From a virus: DNA of 43,074 nt. Position 1 is the stretch's first letter, and each line of letters begins with the position of its first letter. Below, one piece after another: positions 1 to 9,998 of the stretch. The DNA is taken from IMG/VR virus record IMGVR_UViG_3300025896_000049, positions 1-43,074 of that record. The stretch is one strand, 5' to 3'. The translations under genes were made by a program, and so were the position numbers. The notes under the pieces are model-generated. The model searched no databases. It saw only the letters and a list, made by a program, of their open reading frames with translations, and was not told the DNA's origin.

Positions 1-3000
1 GCATTCTGCTCATCCAACGCCTTCTTTTTGCGAGCGCGGGTCTGCTCAACGGGCGTCTCCGCCACGGGGGATTGCTCCCCCGCAGCAGGTTCGTCTAGCA
101 ACTGCTCATTGCCGACTTGCCCTTGCTGGGCTTGCTCTTGCTCTTTGGTTTGCTGGCCATTTGTGGTGGTTTCTGTTGGTGTTTCAGCGGTGTCTTTGCC
201 CGCCGCTGCTTCGGGTGATTGTTTCGAGAGGTCAACGCCGCGTTCAGCCAGGCTGCTTGCAAGTCGATAGGTTTCCTCACCCTTTGAATTATCCGGCATT
301 GTGACGTAATCTTCAATGCCGTTGTCTTTCGCTATGGATGAGAATGCTTTTCTCCAGTGTTCGGGAGACGCTGCTACCAAAGCCTTTATTGGCGCGAAAT
401 TCTTCTTCGTTTTTGCCGCTAATGCCTTGTGCTTCTTATCGAATGCACGGGAATCCTTTACCATTTCCTCTATCCTCCAGCTGGTATTTATTAGGATTTT
501 AGCGAGTAGTTTCTCCCATTCTTTAATCCTCACATAATCTGTTGGCTTTGGTCCGGCAAGTTCAAGGGCCATCGCCTTCTTTCCTTTCGGGAATGGGAGT
601 TCTGGAACTTCATTCTCCTCCGTGACGGGAGCCTCTGGAATTTGAGCATTTGGTGTAGGTGCTACCCTCTCAAGGGTCGGACCAGTCCTTTTCTCTCCTT
701 TGCGCCGTAGCCATTCCTTCGGGACGGATATTTGCGATTTCCCTGTCCATACTACCGCCTTGCCTTCGTGATCGCCGCGATAGCTAATCGTCGTATCCTC
801 TCCCGTGTAAGGGGAGTGCATTATCAGGGCTTCATCTGGAGTGTATTCTTTGTCAGAATTAGAGACATGAGGAGATGCGCTAGTTCCCTCATGTCCTCCC
901 ATAGCCCCTAGCGCGGGTGTTCCTGCCTGCTCGGCATTCGGTGAGATTTTTTCGCCTTCTTTGGCTTTCGCGGCTTCTGCTGGGGCCACGTCGCCAGCCA
1001 GCTTGTCGGGTTCGGATTGCTCATTTTTCGGAGTTGTTTCGGTAGCTTGTCGGTCGTTCTTCGGTGCTTCCTCGGCTTTCTTCGGTGCCTCAATGTCATC
1101 CAAGCCTTCAATGGTTTTCGTCACCGTGTCCACCATCTTCTGCACGTCCGCGTCAAATTCCGTGTTCGTTCCGGTGAGCAGGCCCTTGAGATATTCCTGA
1201 ATCGCCTTGAGCGCGTCCTTGATCGCCTCCACAAATGCCCGTCCCTTTGGAGTGCTCATGTCAGAAAGCTCTTCCTGCCGGATTTCCTCGCCGTCGATAT
1301 ACCACTTGCCCTTCTTTACTTGCAGCTTCCCAGCAATCAGGGAAGCAAGGAACTCATGCGCCACGTTCTCGCCATCTGCCGCAGGGTAGAGTTGCTTCAT
1401 TACCTTCTGCCATTGCGGGTCATCTGAAAGGTGCTTGGTGATGTTCTCGAATAGGGCTTTCCCTTCCGGTGTAGCGGCAAATCCTTCCACAAGGGAATGG
1501 ATTCCTTCCTCCCGCATGGTGAGACTAGCCCACTTTTTCGGAGAAACGCCTTGTTTCAGGTTGTCCACCGCCCTAAGAATATCCGGCACGGAAACGACAA
1601 GTTCCCCGTTCTCCAGCACGAATCCCGCCGTCCCCTTCTTCTTCATCGTAAACGTAGGTTGCTTGCCTCCAAATGCAGGGGCAAACCGCTTCATCGCCTC
1701 GCGCACATGGCCAAGGGCTTCTGCAACTTGGGCTTGCGCTTTCTCATTGAGTGGTGCTTTCCCGCCATCTTCGGCGGATGAAATAGCCGCCTTCACGTCC
1801 TCGGGGTGCTCCACGGGTGCTTTCGGTGCCTCCGCAGGCTTTGGAGCCTCCGCCTTGGGCTTAGGCGCCTCGCTGGCGGGCTTTGCCGCCGTCTCCTGCC
1901 CGTGAATAGCCCTTTGGGCAAGCTCGCTTGTAGGGAGCAATCTGGCCGATTGTGGGAACCGTTGGTTCACGTTGTCTAGGAACCCTTGTTGCAGGACCGG
2001 AGTCCCACCTTCTTCCGTCACCGCACTTCCATGTTCGCCGCGAGCCGTCTTGAGCAATTCCTGCTGATTGGTATTGATACCGTCCCACCCGTGCGTTTGC
2101 ATGGCAACAGCCGCCTCCACAAGGTCCGCGTCAGGGGATTGCCCACCGTTAGCGTCCCGCGCTGCCTGAATCTCCTTCGCTGCCTCCGCAGGGTCGCCAT
2201 CCGTGACCACGCCCGCCATCTGGTTAAGCGCATCGCTACGGGCAAGCAAGGTATCATGTAAGTCCTGCATCGCCGTGTCTTTAGCCTCGCCCTCGGGTGC
2301 CATTTCCACCGCCTTGCGTTTCGCGGCAATCTCATTGTCGATCCCTGCCAAGTCCGGCATTTCTCCCCCGTGCCCTTTCCGGCCTTCCATGATAGCCTCC
2401 GTGGAGATACCCGCGTGGAACTTGTCGAGTTCATCCACCGCAGACTTTACTTCTTCCGGCGTCTGAGGCGCAACAGGTGGTTCCGTAGGCTCAATGCCTC
2501 CCTTGGCTCCAGTGTCACCGCTTCCGCCTGCCTTGCCCCGTGCCTTGTCGAGTGCGCGGCCTTTGCCAAACGCCTCCTTCATACCGGGATAGACACCCAT
2601 GAGTGCTCCCATACCGGCAGATTCGATAGCAGAATGCAGAATTTCCCCCAGCGTAGTGTTCGGCTTGTAGGTCAGCTTTGCCAGCATCTCCTGAGATGCC
2701 GTGAATAGAATCATTTCCGCCCCTTGGTCGAGCATGTGAGATGACATGATCTTGCCCGTAGTGGAGGACATCTTGAGAAATGCCTTCACGCCTTCCTTGG
2801 TCGCCCCGCTTCTCCACACGTCCATTATCGTCTTTTCCCCGCCAGACTTGGCCACAAAGTCCGCAATGCTCATGTTCACCGCCTCTTTCGGCAGTCCCAT
2901 CATGCTCTTGGTGATGGACTCCATGCCTTTCGGGAAAGCCACGGCCACCATGCCGCCCAGCACTCCCGCCAGCATCGCCACGTTGCGCCCGTGGGTTGCC

Positions 3001-6000
3001 CCGTAGATTTCAGCCCTTGCCTTGATAGATTCCAGTTCGTCCGGTGACATTTTCGTAATGTCCCTGCCCGCCAGCATTTGCTGCATTCCCTCGTCAGTGT
3101 ATGCCTTGGTAGCGTCGTTCATGGTTCCGCCCGCCGTCATAGCCGCCATCGTGGCAAAACTGGAAACCTTGTGGACAATTGGAATGTCGATACCAGCCAT
3201 GATGGATTTCATCAGCGGAGCACTATTACCCGTGGCAATCAGCGTTTCGAAGTGCTTTCCGGCAATCGCTGCCATGTTTGGCTTCATGCCAAAGTCCACC
3301 ATCGCCGCCGCGTATTCCTTGGCCGTATTCGCCCCGGCAGATGCCGCAGCCTCGCCCATTTTTAGGACACGGGAGAACTCAGGGATCGCCTTCGCCGCCG
3401 CTACTTCTTCGCCAATACCAGCAGCACGCGCGCCCATGCCGATACCGCCCCCAAATACCATATACGGTAGCATTTCCGCCGCCATCTTGGTAAAGTCAGC
3501 CGCCGCAGAGTTCATTCCAGCAAGCTCGCTAGCCTCTCCCTCGTATGCCTTGTGCATTGGTTTGGCAGCCTCAGCCACCGCTTTCGTGACAAACTCAGGC
3601 ACATATCCAAACATGCCGACGTTGAATTTCCCCGTAGTGGTCGCCATCTGTGCCAACCCCATAATTCCAGCGTCCACGCCAGAACCCGCCGTCTGCACCG
3701 CCTGCCACAGCTTCTCCCGCGTCCCAGCCCATGATCCCCACACGAAAGGATTGAGCAGACGCGCAAACTTGTTGCCGTCCAGTCCTTCCTGCTTGCGGAA
3801 ATCAGTGATAACCTCGGCCATCGGCTTGTCGGAATGCGCCTTGACGTAGTTCGGCCACGCATCAGGGAAGGATTTCTCCATCGCCCGCATGACACCCGCT
3901 TGGTTGCCGGGGTCATTCCGCGCCTTGTAGAGAGACATATCAAACGCCTGCTTGTCCTCCTTCTCCTTGGAACCAGACTCGCTCGCCGTCTTGTCAGAAT
4001 CCCACATCGAAACAGGGTTGATAACGTAGCTGCCATTGCTCAGCTTGTGAGACACGGCATCAGCATACTCCCCGACAAACGACCCCTTCTGGTAGTCATC
4101 CACGGTATTCTTCACCGTTTCCTCGGGCACTCCGGTAAGTCTAGCCCACTTCTTCACGTCGCTGGGCAGGATCGTAGGGTAGGTATCCTCCGCCTTCTTC
4201 CCGCGCATCGCCTCGGCTTCCTTCTCCGCTGGAGTCATTTCCCCCGCAGGCTTGAGCTTCGCCTTCCGGTTGTTCTCGTCGAAATCCACCGCCCGTTGCT
4301 TCATTTGCAACTGCCAGGGTTCATCATCCGGCTCTGGTTGCAGACGGCTGGCAATGTTCCTAGCGTGCCCGTGGGCTTCGATCAGGTTGAAAAGGTCCTT
4401 CTGCTTCTGGTCCCCCACCGCCACCGCTTCCGTCACCTTCTTCTGAGCAAGTTCCGCCAGCTTTTGCTTCTCATCCTCGGGCAATCCCGCGGAATCACGG
4501 CGCAAGCCTTGCTGAATATCCCGCACCACGGGAGCAATATCCCGGTGGAATGGGCTTTCGGTCAGCTTTTGCACCATCGCGTCTTCGTGGAGAACCTGAC
4601 TACGCTCACCCGCCTTGTTGACCGTCTCTGCCCGATTCTGGAGCGCAATGGCACGCTTCTGAATCATAGCGCGGTTCTGGTTATGCCAGTTATCGAAGGC
4701 GATAGACTCAGAGTTTGTGGAAATCTTGGCCTTTCTAGCCTCCGCCTCCTGCTCGAATGCCTGCCTGTCTGCCGTGAATTGCTTGGTCGCATCGTTCAGC
4801 GATACCGCTTCCTCCGCCAGACCATGCGGGTCTTTGGAAAGGAAACTCACCGCATCTTGCGAAACGGGCTTGTCCTTCGTGTCCACCTTCGGAATCGAAG
4901 CCGCCGCCTGCTTCTGCGTCTCCGCCAGTTCCTTGTCGAAATCAGCCTTCCGCGCCTGCCACATTTGCGTTTGCACCAACCATGACTGCTTATCCCGCTC
5001 AAATATCGGAAGATCGGTCATCTTGTTCATAGGCATACTCCGCCTAGCAATCAACGCCTTCCGCTGATCCTCCAACTCCTGCTGTTTCGCGGTAAGTTCT
5101 TTCTCGACCTCCCCGTGGTAGGCCAGCTTGTCCTGTAAATCCTTACTCTGGATGGCCATGCGCTCCTCGGGCGTCACCTTGCCCCGCAGGTGCTCACCAT
5201 ACTGGTCTGGCGTGAAGTCTTTGATCTGCGCCAGTTCGGCCTGCATGTCGTGGACTTTCTTCTCACGCGTCATGTATTCCCGCGTCCGGTCTAGCTTCTC
5301 GGCGGAATGTGTCCCCAGCAATGGAAGCCCACCCTCATCCGCCTCCCTAAGTTTCCTCCGATCCGCATCGGTAAGAACCTCGTCCTGCAAGGGCATCAGG
5401 GATTTCTCAATGTCGATCTTTTCTTTCAAGTCTTTCAACCGCCCCTTGAGTAAATGATCTTGGCTCGCCTTCGCCACTTTCGCGTCAGACGAGAAAATGC
5501 CCACCTTCGGGTCATACCCCTGCCAAGGCTGCCCCTTGTTCTGGCGGTAAATGTTCGGGTCTTGCGGATTATCCTTGTCCGGTCCAATATCGGCCTGCTT
5601 GTCCTTGTAAACCATCGTAAACGCCCCATCCGCCCCGCGTTTAATCTCGTATTCACGCCCCGCCTGATCCCATCGCGCACCCGTGTTAAGCTGCTTCGTC
5701 TCAACCCCGCCCGTCATCGGGTTAAAACTAGGCTCCACACGCCCAAATTCATCCTTGTGCGTGGCAATCCCCGCCCCCTGCGCCCTAGCTTCCGCCACGG
5801 CATTGTTCTCCTTCAAAGTCTGCTTGGCCGCGTTCCTTTGCTCCAATGCCGCCGCCTTCTGCTGCCTAATCTGCTCCCGAAGGTAGGCGTTCTGGTAAAC
5901 TTCATTCTTCCTGTCGAATTGGTCCCTCGCCCGTTGCTGGTCAACCTCCGCCTTGTAAGCGTCCACTCCCGGTGCCTGACGCGGGATAATTTGCGTCGAA

Positions 6001-6200
6001 CCCCTCCTTACGGGTGCTGCTGGTAGCGGTCTAGGTATCGGCTCCTGCATCACCGGAGGCCCGCGACGCAACGCGGCTGGCGTGTAAACCGGGGGCGGCG
6101 CTACTGCCTGCTGGGGTGTATAATCTCCAGACACGTCCACGTCCTCCGTAGATGGTCGGGAAATTTCATCGTCTGGAAGCACGGCGGTAAAATTCGACAT
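1..6200 (-). CDS. Giant phage virion/ejection-type protein, C-terminus cut by window edge
   Basis: A single frame stays open from ATG at 6200 to the left edge, at least 2066 codons; I checked about half of it codon by codon, and the rest translated sensibly. The N-terminus (about residues 1-85) is Pro-rich and disordered-looking. Long charged coiled-coil stretches follow (about 86-127 and 248-500). A Gly/Ala-rich hydrophobic part lies around residues 870-1200 and includes segments such as AEMLPYMVFGGGIGMG. A zincin-like patch EEGIH (1564-1568) with a downstream AHEFLASL (E1616) resembles HExxH metallopeptidases, but the first His is Glu. The end in view is Glu/Gln-rich. Coiled coils mixed with hydrophobic segments and enzyme-like remnants are typical of giant internal virion or polyvalent phage proteins; function is inferred. 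It diverges from the terminase gene and has no Shine-Dalgarno motif. Confidence 0.85.
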   Translation of the reverse strand, partial: MSNFTAVLPDDEISRPSTEDVDVSGDYTPQQAVAPPPVYTPAALRRGPPVMQEPIPRPLPAAPVRRGSTQIIPRQAPGVDAYKAEVDQQRARDQFDRKNEVYQNAYLREQIRQQKAAALEQRNAAKQTLKENNAVAEARAQGAGIATHKDEFGRVEPSFNPMTGGVETKQLNTGARWDQAGREYEIKRGADGAFTMVYKDKQADIGPDKDNPQDPNIYRQNKGQPWQGYDPKVGIFSSDAKVAKASQDHLLKGRLKDLKEKIDIEKSLMPLQDEVLTDADRRKLREADEGGLPLLGTHSAEKLDRTREYMTREKKVHDMQAELAQIKDFTPDQYGEHLRGKVTPEERMAIQSKDLQDKLAYHGEVEKELTAKQQELEDQRKALIARRSMPMNKMTDLPIFERDKQSWLVQTQMWQARKADFDKELAETQKQAAASIPKVDTKDKPVSQDAVSFLSKDPHGLAEEAVSLNDATKQFTADRQAFEQEAEARKAKISTNSESIAFDNWHNQNRAMIQKRAIALQNRAETVNKAGERSQVLHEDAMVQKLTESPFHRDIAPVVRDIQQGLRRDSAGLPEDEKQKLAELAQKKVTEAVAVGDQKQKDLFNLIEAHGHARNIASRLQPEPDDEPWQLQMKQRAVDFDENNRKAKLKPAGEMTPAEKEAEAMRGKKAEDTYPTILPSDVKKWARLTGVPEETVKNTVDDYQKGSFVGEYADAVSHKLSNGSYVINPVSMWDSDKTASESGSKEKEDKQAFDMSLYKARNDPGNQAGVMRAMEKSFPDAWPNYVKAHSDKPMAEVITDFRKQEGLDGNKFARLLNPFVWGSWAGTREKLWQAVQTAGSGVDAGIMGLAQMATTTGKFNVGMFGYVPEFVTKAVAEAAKPMHKAYEGEASELAGMNSAAADFTKMAAEMLPYMVFGGGIGMGARAAGIGEEVAAAKAIPEFSRVLKMGEAAASAGANTAKEYAAAMVDFGMKPNMAAIAGKHFETLIATGNSAPLMKSIMAGIDIPIVHKVSSFATMAAMTAGGTMNDATKAYTDEGMQQMLAGRDITKMSPDELESIKARAEIYGATHGRNVAMLAGVLGGMVAVAFPKGMESITKSMMGLPKEAVNMSIADFVAKSGGEKTIMDVWRSGATKEGVKAFLKMSSTTGKIMSSHMLDQGAEMILFTASQEMLAKLTYKPNTTLGEILHSAIESAGMGALMGVYPGMKEAFGKGRALDKARGKAGGSGDTGAKGGIEPTEPPVAPQTPEEVKSAVDELDKFHAGISTEAIMEGRKGHGGEMPDLAGIDNEIAAKRKAVEMAPEGEAKDTAMQDLHDTLLARSDALNQMAGVVTDGDPAEAAKEIQAARDANGGQSPDADLVEAAVAMQTHGWDGINTNQQELLKTARGEHGSAVTEEGGTPVLQQGFLDNVNQRFPQSARLLPTSELAQRAIHGQETAAKPASEAPKPKAEAPKPAEAPKAPVEHPEDVKAAISSAEDGGKAPLNEKAQAQVAEALGHVREAMKRFAPAFGGKQPTFTMKKKGTAGFVLENGELVVSVPDILRAVDNLKQGVSPKKWASLTMREEGIHSLVEGFAATPEGKALFENITKHLSDDPQWQKVMKQLYPAADGENVAHEFLASLIAGKLQVKKGKWYIDGEEIRQEELSDMSTPKGRAFVEAIKDALKAIQEYLKGLLTGTNTEFDADVQKMVDTVTKTIEGLDDIEAPKKAEEAPKNDRQATETTPKNEQSEPDKLAGDVAPAEAAKAKEGEKISPNAEQAGTPALGAMGGHEGTSASPHVSNSDKEYTPDEALIMHSPYTGEDTTISYRGDHEGKAVVWTGKSQISVPKEWLRRKGEKRTGPTLERVAPTPNAQIPEAPVTEENEVPELPFPKGKKAMALELAGPKPTDYVRIKEWEKLLAKILINTSWRIEEMVKDSRAFDKKHKALAAKTKKNFAPIKALVAASPEHWRKAFSSIAKDNGIEDYVTMPDNSKGEETYRLASSLAERGVDLSKQSPEAAAGKDTAETPTETTTNGQQTKEQEQAQQGQVGNEQLLDEPAAGEQSPVAETPVEQTRARKKKALDEQN

Positions 6201-6228
6201 GCGCGGAATGTAAGGTAAATCCTACTAT

Positions 6229-6257
6229 TTGCAATAGCAATCCTTCCGTGGTAAGCT
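6229..6257 (+). promoter_or_regulatory. Candidate promoter of the large terminase gene
   Basis: TTGCAA (6229-6234), a 17-nt spacer and TAAGCT (6252-6257) lie 15 nt before the terminase ATG, in the 72-nt gap between the divergent giant gene and terminase. A small dyad CTATT-tgc-AATAG overlaps the -35 and could be an operator. The match to sigma-70 boxes is only moderate. Confidence 0.4.
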
Positions 6258-6272
6258 GCCAGCCACAAACCT

Positions 6273-8204
6273 ATGCCAGAAACACTATTGACTCCAGAAC
6301 AGGAACAAGAAAAGAAACTCGAAGAGATGACCAAGCTTATCGCTGGAAGGAACTTTCTCGGATGGTTTCAGTCCTACGGTGTCGTGTTCTCCAAGAATGG
6401 CAAGGCGGAAGGGATGTCAATCGACGGGAAAATGCTTAACCCGAATCCTATGCAGAAAACCATAGGTGAAGTTATCAAATGGTTCCAGAAGCGTCACCTT
6501 CCTGTCCGCATCATTTCACTAAAGCCCCGTCAGCGTGGCTCAACAACGATCTTCACCGCCGCCGCCTTCCATTTCATGTCGGGAGCACCACCAGGAACAA
6601 CAGGGCGGGTCGTTGGTGGAAATGAAGAAGTAGTTAGAACCCTATTCGAGATGTTTGAAAAATACGCCAACCATGACAACTATTTCAAGCACAACAAAGC
6701 TGAAATCATGCCTCGCGGATTACGCGGTCGGTGGGCTAATGGGAGCGAACTAAAAGGCCTTACTTTGGGCGGGAAGCCGAGTGCCGTTGGCTCTATGAAC
6801 CCTCTTATCCTAGCTACGGAGTGCGCTCTGTATGATTCCCCCGGTGACGATAATATTCCAGACGCGGAAGAGAGGTTTCTCAATCTGTCAAAAACCTGTC
6901 ACTACAACGAGAACACAATGATGATTAAGGAGTCCACGGCACGCGGGACTTCTGGCATGTTCTACAAAGATTACATGCGGGCTACTCCATGGGAGAAAGT
7001 CTTGAAAGAAGGGAAGATTTCAGGGGAGAACGCTACCATCTCTCTTTTCTTCCCTTTCCATATTTTCGATACTTCTGCCGAAATCGGTCCAGATATGAGC
7101 GAGGAAGAAGCTAAAGACTTCATCGCCAGCCTTGATCCAGACGAACAGCAATACCGCGCCAACGTCATGAACGATACAGGCGTCATTCTAACCGCCAACC
7201 ATATGAAATGGAGGCGGTTTATGATGGAGAATGAATGCGGCGGCGATCCTACTATCTTCGACCGCGATTTCCCATACTCAGTAGAAACCGCCTTCACCAA
7301 GTCAGGCTCCCCCAGGTTCACGAAAAAGTCCACGTCCATCCTCCGCCGCAATGCTAATGCCCACCCGCCAGTCGAATACGGAAACTTTACCATGCAGGGG
7401 AGCAATCCCTTCTCTCGTAAGGACGTGGTGACATTTGACCGCGTGCATTCCCCGACTGACGCGAACTGGTGGATTTACGAGCACCCGTTGGCTGGTTGCC
7501 GGTATTACGTTGTGGACGACCCTAGCTTGGGCAAGATACCGCAGGGGGGCAAAGACCCTGATAACAGCGGGATTGGCGTATTCAGGGCTGGATACCGGGA
7601 TTCTATGGGCATCTGGAGGCCGATGAAGCTGGTGGCGGCGGCAGCGAACTCGAATGGGAAGAAGAACTACTGCTTGTGGCCTGCTGAGACTGCGGAGCGG
7701 GAGCTTTGGAAGGCGAGCAAGTATTACGGGGGGACGAACATGATCCCTATCGTTATCGAAACGCCTATTGATGACGGGCTCAATCGTTCGCTGAAAGAGA
7801 AGGGTGCGCCGCTTTACGTCCAGCGGAAGGCCAATGCCATCGAGGAAGTGGAGGAAACGACCTACGGCTTCCGGCAGACCGTGGCAACCAAGGCTGACAT
7901 TCTAGGTGATCTGGAGCGTGCCTTGAAGGAGAACTTTGGCGCAGACGACGGCGGAATCCTAGATGGAGGCGGCCTTGATATTCCTGATTTGTGGACAATC
8001 GAAGAAATTGAAAACATGGTTCGTAAACCTGACGGTAGCGTTGCCGCAGGACGGGGGCATGACGACCGCGCAATGTGCGTTGCAATAGCCGTTGCCGTAG
8101 AGAAGTGCGCTCAACCATACGTCCCAACGTCTCGCATCATCGACAAGTGGGAGCTATCAGACCGCCAGCAAGCACAAGCACCTCGGCGCGGGAACTTCTG
8201 GTAG
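6273..8204 (+). CDS. terL: Terminase large subunit
   Basis: 643-aa packaging motor that cuts and pumps phage DNA into the prohead through the portal. The N-terminal ATPase part has a deviant Walker A, KPRQRGSTT (84-92), of the RQxGxST type common in large terminases, and a Walker B-like PLILATECALYD (177-188, E183). The C-terminal RNase H-like nuclease shows YYVVDDPSLGK (D415/D416), D430 and the late HDD motif (596-598). Length and domain order are complete. The start has an A/C-rich leader (CCACAAACCT) and no Shine-Dalgarno. The gene stands alone on the plus strand between minus-strand genes, nearly 19 kb from the portal gene, which is unusual because these genes are usually adjacent. No small terminase is obvious nearby; the HTH protein at 40350-41027 is one weak candidate. 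Confidence 0.95.
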   Translation: MPETLLTPEQEQEKKLEEMTKLIAGRNFLGWFQSYGVVFSKNGKAEGMSIDGKMLNPNPMQKTIGEVIKWFQKRHLPVRIISLKPRQRGSTTIFTAAAFHFMSGAPPGTTGRVVGGNEEVVRTLFEMFEKYANHDNYFKHNKAEIMPRGLRGRWANGSELKGLTLGGKPSAVGSMNPLILATECALYDSPGDDNIPDAEERFLNLSKTCHYNENTMMIKESTARGTSGMFYKDYMRATPWEKVLKEGKISGENATISLFFPFHIFDTSAEIGPDMSEEEAKDFIASLDPDEQQYRANVMNDTGVILTANHMKWRRFMMENECGGDPTIFDRDFPYSVETAFTKSGSPRFTKKSTSILRRNANAHPPVEYGNFTMQGSNPFSRKDVVTFDRVHSPTDANWWIYEHPLAGCRYYVVDDPSLGKIPQGGKDPDNSGIGVFRAGYRDSMGIWRPMKLVAAAANSNGKKNYCLWPAETAERELWKASKYYGGTNMIPIVIETPIDDGLNRSLKEKGAPLYVQRKANAIEEVEETTYGFRQTVATKADILGDLERALKENFGADDGGILDGGGLDIPDLWTIEEIENMVRKPDGSVAAGRGHDDRAMCVAIAVAVEKCAQPYVPTSRIIDKWELSDRQQAQAPRRGNFW

Positions 8205-8214
8205 AACTTCCGCA

Positions 8215-8245
8215 GCAGCGAACCTATCGGTCGCTGTGCTCTTTG
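8215..8245 (+). terminator. Candidate terminator of the terminase transcript
   Basis: Stem GCAGCGA (8215-8221) pairs with TCGCTGT (8231-8237, one G-T wobble) around a 9-nt loop. A modest T-rich stretch (ctctttgtt) follows, just after the terminase stop and before the convergent gene at 8252. Confidence 0.4.
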
Positions 8246-8251
8246 TTCGGC

Positions 8252-8482
8252 TTAATCATGGGATGGAGGTTCGGGCAATTTGCACCAATGTGTGCGATCT
8301 TTATCTATCCATGCTTCCCATCCGAGACCTACGCTTGATACGCTCCACTCATCATCGCGCCATGAGCCTGCAACAATGAGGTCTGTTCTCTCTGGCATCT
8401 TAGTGCGCCTATGCACCCACTCCGAACCAGCAGCGGCAGGGCGATCCCTTGCCGACTCGTTCGTATTAGTTTCGTCTTTCAT
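8252..8482 (-). CDS. DUF551-like small phage protein
   Basis: 76-aa protein. The second half has the pattern of DUF551-type phage proteins: a WVHRRTKMPERTDLIVAGSW segment that resembles the usual W-x-P-x-x-x-x-LPE opening, a WEAWID core and a THWCKLPEPP ending that matches the family's typical THWxPLPEPP. The family's role is unknown. The gene is convergent with terminase. Its ATG lies 6 nt after a predicted -10 box (8489-8494), so its mRNA may be leaderless. The overlapping plus-strand frame at 8280-8588 has no recognisable features and I take it as a shadow. Confidence 0.7.
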   Translation of the reverse strand: MKDETNTNESARDRPAAAGSEWVHRRTKMPERTDLIVAGSWRDDEWSVSSVGLGWEAWIDKDRTHWCKLPEPPSHD

Positions 8483-8488
8483 GCCGCG

Positions 8489-8516
8489 ACACTACATCAC
8501 CGCATGGCGGAGTCAA
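8489..8516 (-). promoter_or_regulatory. Candidate leaderless promoter for the DUF551-like gene
   Basis: Read on the minus strand: TTGACT (8516-8511), 16-nt spacer, TAGTGT (8494-8489), then 6 nt (CGCGGC) to the ATG at 8482. The geometry is the same as at 14028-14055, 25787-25814 and 29420-29447. Confidence 0.55.
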
Positions 8517-8561
8517 TACTATTCTTGCTTTCCGACGTTTGTTCCCGTATTGGGAACTAAA

Positions 8562-9998
8562 TCAAACTATGCCCTTGAGCATATCTGAGAGCGGGTTTTT
8601 CTTCCGCTTGTTGGCGATATTACCGACGATGGCTTGGTTGTTGGGGCCGGTTGGCTTTTGGAGGACGGAAGGCGTGGGTAGTGCTGGTTCTCCTAGAGGT
8701 GCGATTCCCCGGGTGCGTGGGTTTTGTGAGACTTTTACGGGGTCTAGAGGGTTGGATGGAGCGGTTAGCGGGCTTTTGGGGGCGCGGGTGTCCGTTGTGA
8801 AGCCGAATGGCGAAGGAGAAGGCTCTGAGGGGGCAGGGGCTTTCCCGTTAGGATAGAGGGCCTTGCGCTGTTCCTCGCGCTTGGCATTCTCGGCATATCC
8901 CGGTTGCAAGCTAGGGGCAACGCCAGGGACGGTTGGGACAACGGGGGGGAGCAGTCGGCTTTCTGCACCTGCGATTTCCTCGGTGGTGGTTGGAGCGAAG
9001 TCTTTGAAGCCTGCGATAGCTTGACGCTTGCGGTCCAGCAGGGTTGGGGGAGGTCCAGCGAGAGGGTTTGCTGTATCCGTATCGGTGTTTGCTGTTTGCG
9101 GCTTTGCAAGAACTGGAGGGGTGGTTTCTGGTGGGGTAGTCGCCCCAGAAGCAGTTGCCGCTTTAGTAACTGCCGCCCCAGCGTCCATCGCCTGAGCACC
9201 CGCCATTACCGTTGCTTTCGGCTTATTCTTACTGGCATCAACTCTTTTATTGAGCCAGTTACGTTGCCCGTCACTGATAACTGAAGTCCCGTCTGCTCTG
9301 CGGGCAATCATGTCTGGCCCCACCACCCACCCGTTCTTTTCGGCGGTTGTGCTGTTTGGCTTTGCAAGAACCGGAGGCGTAGCGGGTGCTGGCGCATCGG
9401 GAGCCTTGGCGGGTGCCGTGCCGTTCACGCTTGCCGTAGGAGCGGGAGCCGATGCCGTGGAAGGAGATTCGGGTGGACGGGCGATTGTCGCGGGGATTTT
9501 AGGCTTAGGTGCCTGCCAAGGGGGAGTATCGAGGAAGTCGGGAGCCGCCGTAGTCGCTGGCGTTTTCGCCGCCTTGTCCGCAGCAGCCTTATCGGCATCG
9601 GCTTTATCGGCGGCATCTTTGAGTGCCTTGTCGTAGTCCGCTTGGTCCACTTTAGACATTTTATTCGCGTCTCCGGTAAACTTCACGTTCCTTTCGGCCT
9701 GCTTGAGGCCGCCTGACGCGGCATACCGCTCAGGACCGTTCGCCTTCAACCAGTCAATCCCGCTGGTAGGTGAGAGGCTACCGGAGCGCAATCCGCCACC
9801 GGGACCGGAGCCGCTTCCCTCCGCATTCTGCCGTGCCCGCAGACGCCCGTAGATTTCATTTTGGGTGAGCCGGTTAAATTCCCCGCCGCTAGCCGTCCAT
9901 TGCGATGCTCTTTTGCCCTTGCCGGGGCGCATGAGAACGCCTTTCATCGCTTCGCTGGCTTGCTGTTCGAGGGATTGGGTAGGGGAAAGTAGGGACAT
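8562..9998 (-). CDS. Pro/Ala/Thr-rich low-complexity phage protein, possibly virion-associated
   Basis: 478 aa. Residues 1-110 are Gly/Ser/Lys-rich; the rest is dominated by Ala, Pro, Thr and Lys with short repeated segments such as PPVLAKP, which recurs about three times. There is no signal peptide, membrane segment or known enzyme motif. Such composition suggests an extended linker or disordered virion protein, but the function is not recognised. The C-terminus is basic (NKRKKNPLSDMLKGIV). It starts with an A/C-rich leader (CACTCCTAACCT) and has its own candidate promoter at 10025-10052. The gene occupies the minus strand between terminase and HNH 1. Confidence 0.75.
   Translation of the reverse strand: MSLLSPTQSLEQQASEAMKGVLMRPGKGKRASQWTASGGEFNRLTQNEIYGRLRARQNAEGSGSGPGGGLRSGSLSPTSGIDWLKANGPERYAASGGLKQAERNVKFTGDANKMSKVDQADYDKALKDAADKADADKAAADKAAKTPATTAAPDFLDTPPWQAPKPKIPATIARPPESPSTASAPAPTASVNGTAPAKAPDAPAPATPPVLAKPNSTTAEKNGWVVGPDMIARRADGTSVISDGQRNWLNKRVDASKNKPKATVMAGAQAMDAGAAVTKAATASGATTPPETTPPVLAKPQTANTDTDTANPLAGPPPTLLDRKRQAIAGFKDFAPTTTEEIAGAESRLLPPVVPTVPGVAPSLQPGYAENAKREEQRKALYPNGKAPAPSEPSPSPFGFTTDTRAPKSPLTAPSNPLDPVKVSQNPRTRGIAPLGEPALPTPSVLQKPTGPNNQAIVGNIANKRKKNPLSDMLKGIV

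Noticed and set aside
1-6200. Many plus-strand open frames (for example 3022-3849 and 3834-4985)
   Set aside because: They lie opposite the giant minus-strand gene, whose single frame is open throughout and reads as a sensible protein. The plus frames have Arg/His/Leu-rich shadow composition.
8280-8588. Plus-strand 102-aa frame
   Set aside because: It overlaps the DUF551-like minus gene, which has a family-like THWCKLPEPP ending and a good promoter; the plus frame has neither.
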